64,000 nt of DNA from Pseudomonadota bacterium (GTDB lineage Bacteria > Chloroflexota > UBA6077 > JAJPHF01). The stretch lies in contig JAJPHF010000113.1 of assembly GCA_021325365.1 (NCBI GenBank), forward strand, positions 1 to 64,000, written 5' to 3'. This document shows, piece after piece, positions 61,577-64,000 of this stretch. The position numbers and the translations under genes were made by a program. The first letter of the stretch is position 1. The number at the start of each line of letters is the position of its first letter. The notes under the pieces were generated by a model. It did no database searches and had not been told where the DNA came from. It was given only the letters and a program-made list of their open reading frames with translations.

Positions 61577-62836
61577 TCAAGGGATGGCCGTCGGCCGCCC
61601 CAGCAGGGTGGGACTCGGCATCAGAGTCGGCAGGGCAAGGGTCGCGGTGCCGGTCGTCACGTTCACCGTGTTGGAGCGAGCCACCTCGTTGCCCTGTGCG
61701 TCGAGCGCGCGGACGTAGAAGCGGTACGAGCGCCCGGGGGCTAGCGCGGAGATGGTGGCGCGGGTGTCGGTGAGGCCGGTTGCCGCCGGGAAGAACGCGG
61801 CTACCCCCTCGGATTCATACACGTCGTAGGTGGCCGCCCCATTCGCCGGCGCCCAGGTCAACCCGACCGAGTTCGGCGTCGTGCCGCTCACGCCGACGCC
61901 AAAGCTGTCACTGGAGCGGGTGGCCGCGGGGCTGGCCTGCGGGGTCAGCCCCAAGGTGCCCGAGGCGCCAGGACGGATCTCTATCGTGAGGGAGCGCGCC
62001 ACCGCGCCGCTGGGGCCGCGCGCGTAGAACGTCAGACTGTGCGTGCCCGCGGCGATGCCCACCGGGCTCCAGAAGCCGGAGAAGCCGCTCCGCGTGAAGC
62101 GGGCGCGCTCGTCCTCGTTCGGACCGCCAAGGGCGGCCCCAACGTCGGGGCGGCTATCGCCGTAGGGAATCTCGCCCAACGGCTCGCCCCGCGTGGTTAC
62201 CTCGCCGTCGAGGTAGAAGTCGACGCGGTCGACGCCAGTGCCCGAGGTCGCCTGCGGATCGGCGGCCCAGCCCTGCAGCCGTACCGGGCCCTCGATCGGT
62301 GATCCCTGGGGCGGCGCGTCGATGTCCAGGCGGATCGTCGGGCCGTCCACCTCGACACTCTCGGTGACACTCGCCCAACCGCAGCGGGTGCGGTAGAGCA
62401 CGACTAGCGTGTGCGGCCCGGCGCCCGCCGTCGAGGCATCCCACGACAGGCTGAAGGCGGAGCGGGCGAAGCGGACGTCGTTGAACTGCTGCGCCACGTC
62501 CACGCGCGAGTTGCCGTATTCGGCCTTCCCGATGAAGGTGTATCCTGGCTCGATGCCATACCCGTCCAGGTACACGTGCACGTCGGTCACGCCGGTTCCG
62601 GCGGGGCTGCTCAGGTCCACCGCCCAGCCGCCGACCGGCACCACCCCCACGAGCGTGTGATCCGAGGGGGGCGATTCGATCAGCGCTCGCGGCTCACAGC
62701 CCGTCTCGGCCACCGGCGTCGGGGTCGCGCTGCTCAGGTCTTGCTGGATAGGCGCTGCGCCCGCGCTCAGCGCCCGCACCACGAGGACGCCAAGCGCCGC
62801 CAGCGCGAGCAGGGGGATCCAGCGCGTCATTCGCAT
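61577..62836 (-). CDS. Secreted protein with Ig-like repeats and a fibronectin type III domain
   Basis: A 419-residue exported protein. Signal anchor WIPLLALAALGVLVVRAL and a short Thr/Pro spacer lead to two Ig-like repeats: PVGGWAVDLSSPAGTGVTDV with VHVYLDGYG, and VRLQGWAADPQATSGTGVDR with VDFYLDGEV. An FnIII domain follows (VGLTWAPANGAATYDVYE, ARSNTVNVTT) and a Thr/Pro tail. It is an extracellular binding or structural protein. ATG at 62836; a second at 62830 is equally possible. Confidence 0.75.
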   Translation of the reverse strand: MRMTRWIPLLALAALGVLVVRALSAGAAPIQQDLSSATPTPVAETGCEPRALIESPPSDHTLVGVVPVGGWAVDLSSPAGTGVTDVHVYLDGYGIEPGYTFIGKAEYGNSRVDVAQQFNDVRFARSAFSLSWDASTAGAGPHTLVVLYRTRCGWASVTESVEVDGPTIRLDIDAPPQGSPIEGPVRLQGWAADPQATSGTGVDRVDFYLDGEVTTRGEPLGEIPYGDSRPDVGAALGGPNEDERARFTRSGFSGFWSPVGIAAGTHSLTFYARGPSGAVARSLTIEIRPGASGTLGLTPQASPAATRSSDSFGVGVSGTTPNSVGLTWAPANGAATYDVYESEGVAAFFPAATGLTDTRATISALAPGRSYRFYVRALDAQGNEVARSNTVNVTTGTATLALPTLMPSPTLLGRPTAIP

Positions 62837-62998
62837 AGGGTCATTCTAGTCCACCAACGCGTGCTACGGCCCGGGGCGCGGGCCACCGGCGAGCGCCGGT
62901 CGCAGCGAACCAGCCTGCCCGATTCCGACAGCAGGCCGCTGCCCCTAAACCGGACGCGCTCGCGCTGGGATGGGTCTACGGACCTGGACGGACGCCTC

Positions 62999-63034
62999 TG
63001 CCCTGGGCGTTGTGTGCGCACAACGCCCAGGGCA
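62999..63034. terminator. Perfect 16-bp hairpin between two secreted-protein genes
   Basis: The arms 62999-63014 and 63019-63034 are exact reverse complements with loop TGCG. It lies 14 bases after the stop of the minus-strand gene at 63049-63606 and before the start region of the Ig-repeat gene. No T-tract. Confidence 0.6.
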
Positions 63035-63048
63035 TCGGTGACCGGCCG

Positions 63049-63606
63049 CTAGGGTGCCGTGGCGGGCGCGCCCGCCGGCGCGCCCGCGAGACGCTGGCGC
63101 AGCGCCGCGTACCAATCAGACTCACTCTGGCGAGCCGCGCCGTAGGCGTCGGAGCCTGCCATCACCCAGTTCGGATCGTTTGCCTGGAGCGCCGCCAGCC
63201 ACTGCTGCGCCGCCTGCCGTATGGCTGTGCGGCGAGCGACCTGAATGCGGTCGAGGTCCACCAGCGTGGGGGGCGGCTGCACCGTGTTGCCGTTCGGATC
63301 GAGGTTCGCCACCTGCTGCAGCTCGGCCAGGACGACCTGCCGCGAGAAATCGTCGTTAATGTACGGAGCGTGGAGTTCAACCGTCAGCATCGGCGCGACG
63401 AACTGATCGGTGAACTGAGCATCGGCATCCAGGTAAGCCGCCTCCTGGTCGGTGACGTTGTAGCCGGCGGCGCGGATCTGCGCGCTCAGTGGCTGCGGCG
63501 GAGTGGCGGGCGGCACCGCCTCGTCGCCCTCTTCCTGCGCGGCCAGCGGCGGCGCGACAGCCAGCAGGGCAACAGCGAGTAGCAGCATCGTCACGGCTCG
63601 GCGCAT
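63049..63606 (-). CDS. Hypothetical secreted protein
   Basis: A 185-residue exported protein: signal peptide (AVTMLLLAVALLAVAPPLAAQ), a short acidic and Pro-rich spacer, then a helical domain (LSAQIRAAGYNVTDQEAAYL, RRTAIRQAAQQWLAALQAND) ending in an Ala/Pro tail. GGGGAG precedes the ATG by about 9 bases. No family is recognised. Confidence 0.6.
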   Translation of the reverse strand: MRRAVTMLLLAVALLAVAPPLAAQEEGDEAVPPATPPQPLSAQIRAAGYNVTDQEAAYLDADAQFTDQFVAPMLTVELHAPYINDDFSRQVVLAELQQVANLDPNGNTVQPPPTLVDLDRIQVARRTAIRQAAQQWLAALQANDPNWVMAGSDAYGAARQSESDWYAALRQRLAGAPAGAPATAP

Positions 63607-63904
63607 GCGTCGTTCTCCCCGGTGTGTAGTGTCCCCACCCGCGCCGATCGCGGGCACGGCGCATTGTACCGCGTCGCCCCGCGCTCCGTCTCCCAAAAAT
63701 CGAGGGCTGCCGCCACACTCATTCAAGCATCTCGAAGCCGCTACGGCCCAGGCGCAGTTCGTTCCAATCGCGGCACAGCGCGGACGCGCCCGGCGCCCCG
63801 TCGCGCTCGATTGCTTGACAGGCAAGGCCCCATGGCCGCAAGCTACCCTGGTCGGCCTGTTCACGCGGCTGGCCTGGACCGCTCAGACATACCGAGGCGC
63901 AGCG

Positions 63905-64000
63905 GTGAACGCACAGCAACGCAGATTTACGATGACCCCACGCCACTGGCTCGCGATCGGGCTGGCGCTCGTCCTGGTCGGCGCCGCTGTCGCCGCGCAG
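63905..64000 (+). CDS. 5' end of an exported-protein gene, cut by the window
   Basis: A GTG preceded by GAGG at about 8 bases opens a frame that runs to the edge. The 32 visible residues are a basic start (RRFTMTPRHW) and a signal-peptide core (LAIGLALVLVGAAVAAQ). An ATG at 63932 is an alternative start. The function cannot be read. Confidence 0.55.
   Translation, partial: MNAQQRRFTMTPRHWLAIGLALVLVGAAVAAQ

Overview
The window is a GC-rich (roughly 70%) bacterial chromosome segment with GTG starts, clear GGAGG-type ribosome binding sites and many ATGA or GTGA stop/start overlaps. The gene content points to Chloroflexota, possibly near Thermomicrobia: a DUF5679 zinc ribbon, a DUF6282 hydrolase, secreted proteins with TPTATPT-type linkers, and a cobalamin operon that mixes CbiD/CbiE-CbiT with CobN. 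This is inferred from content alone; there is no rRNA or tRNA to confirm it. I see no prophage, CRISPR array or insertion sequence with a transposase.

Bases 1-9.1 kb hold a 5'-truncated phosphoglucose/phosphomannose isomerase, a CPBP protease, an AhpD-like protein, an acyl-CoA synthetase with its own promoter, an ABM monooxygenase next to a DapB-like dehydrogenase, small zinc-ribbon and membrane proteins, and a PIG-L deacetylase. Bases 9.1-16.5 kb hold an Ldh_2 dehydrogenase, a DHA2-type exporter and a three-gene module: a T2SS/VirB11-like ATPase, a MoxR/ChlI-like AAA+ ATPase and a Q-rich VWA protein. Bases 16.9-35.2 kb are rich in envelope functions: a repeat-containing surface protein, MFS and Nudix genes, clpC with promoter and terminator, a thioredoxin-like lipoprotein, a C39 peptidase, two divergent secreted glycoside hydrolases, a SIMPL protein and an HExxH membrane protein. 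Bases 35.4-39.3 kb hold a second AhpD-like protein, a flavin-barrel protein, and atpC-murA-mreB.

Bases 39.4-57.8 kb (minus strand) are the centrepiece: a 14-gene cobalamin operon in the order cbiB, cobC/cobD-type aminotransferase, cobQ, cobO, cobN, fused chlI-chlD, cbiX, cbiA, cbiC, cbiD, cobL, cobI, cobM, ubiE. It is preceded by a sigma-70-like promoter, a cobalamin riboswitch and a terminator hairpin that also contains the cbiB Shine-Dalgarno. Nearly all junctions overlap, so the genes are probably one transcript under B12 feedback. cbiG, cbiH/cobJ, cbiJ/cobK and the lower-ligand genes are not in the window.

The most unusual signals are repeat elements in and near this operon: arrays of 7-base units in inverted orientation around a short core at three gene junctions, and palindromic insertions that sit in frame inside cobQ. 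CbiC also carries Tyr where the family has its catalytic His. The last 6 kb contain folC, a holin-III-like membrane pair, and secreted or surface proteins; the final gene is cut off in its signal peptide.
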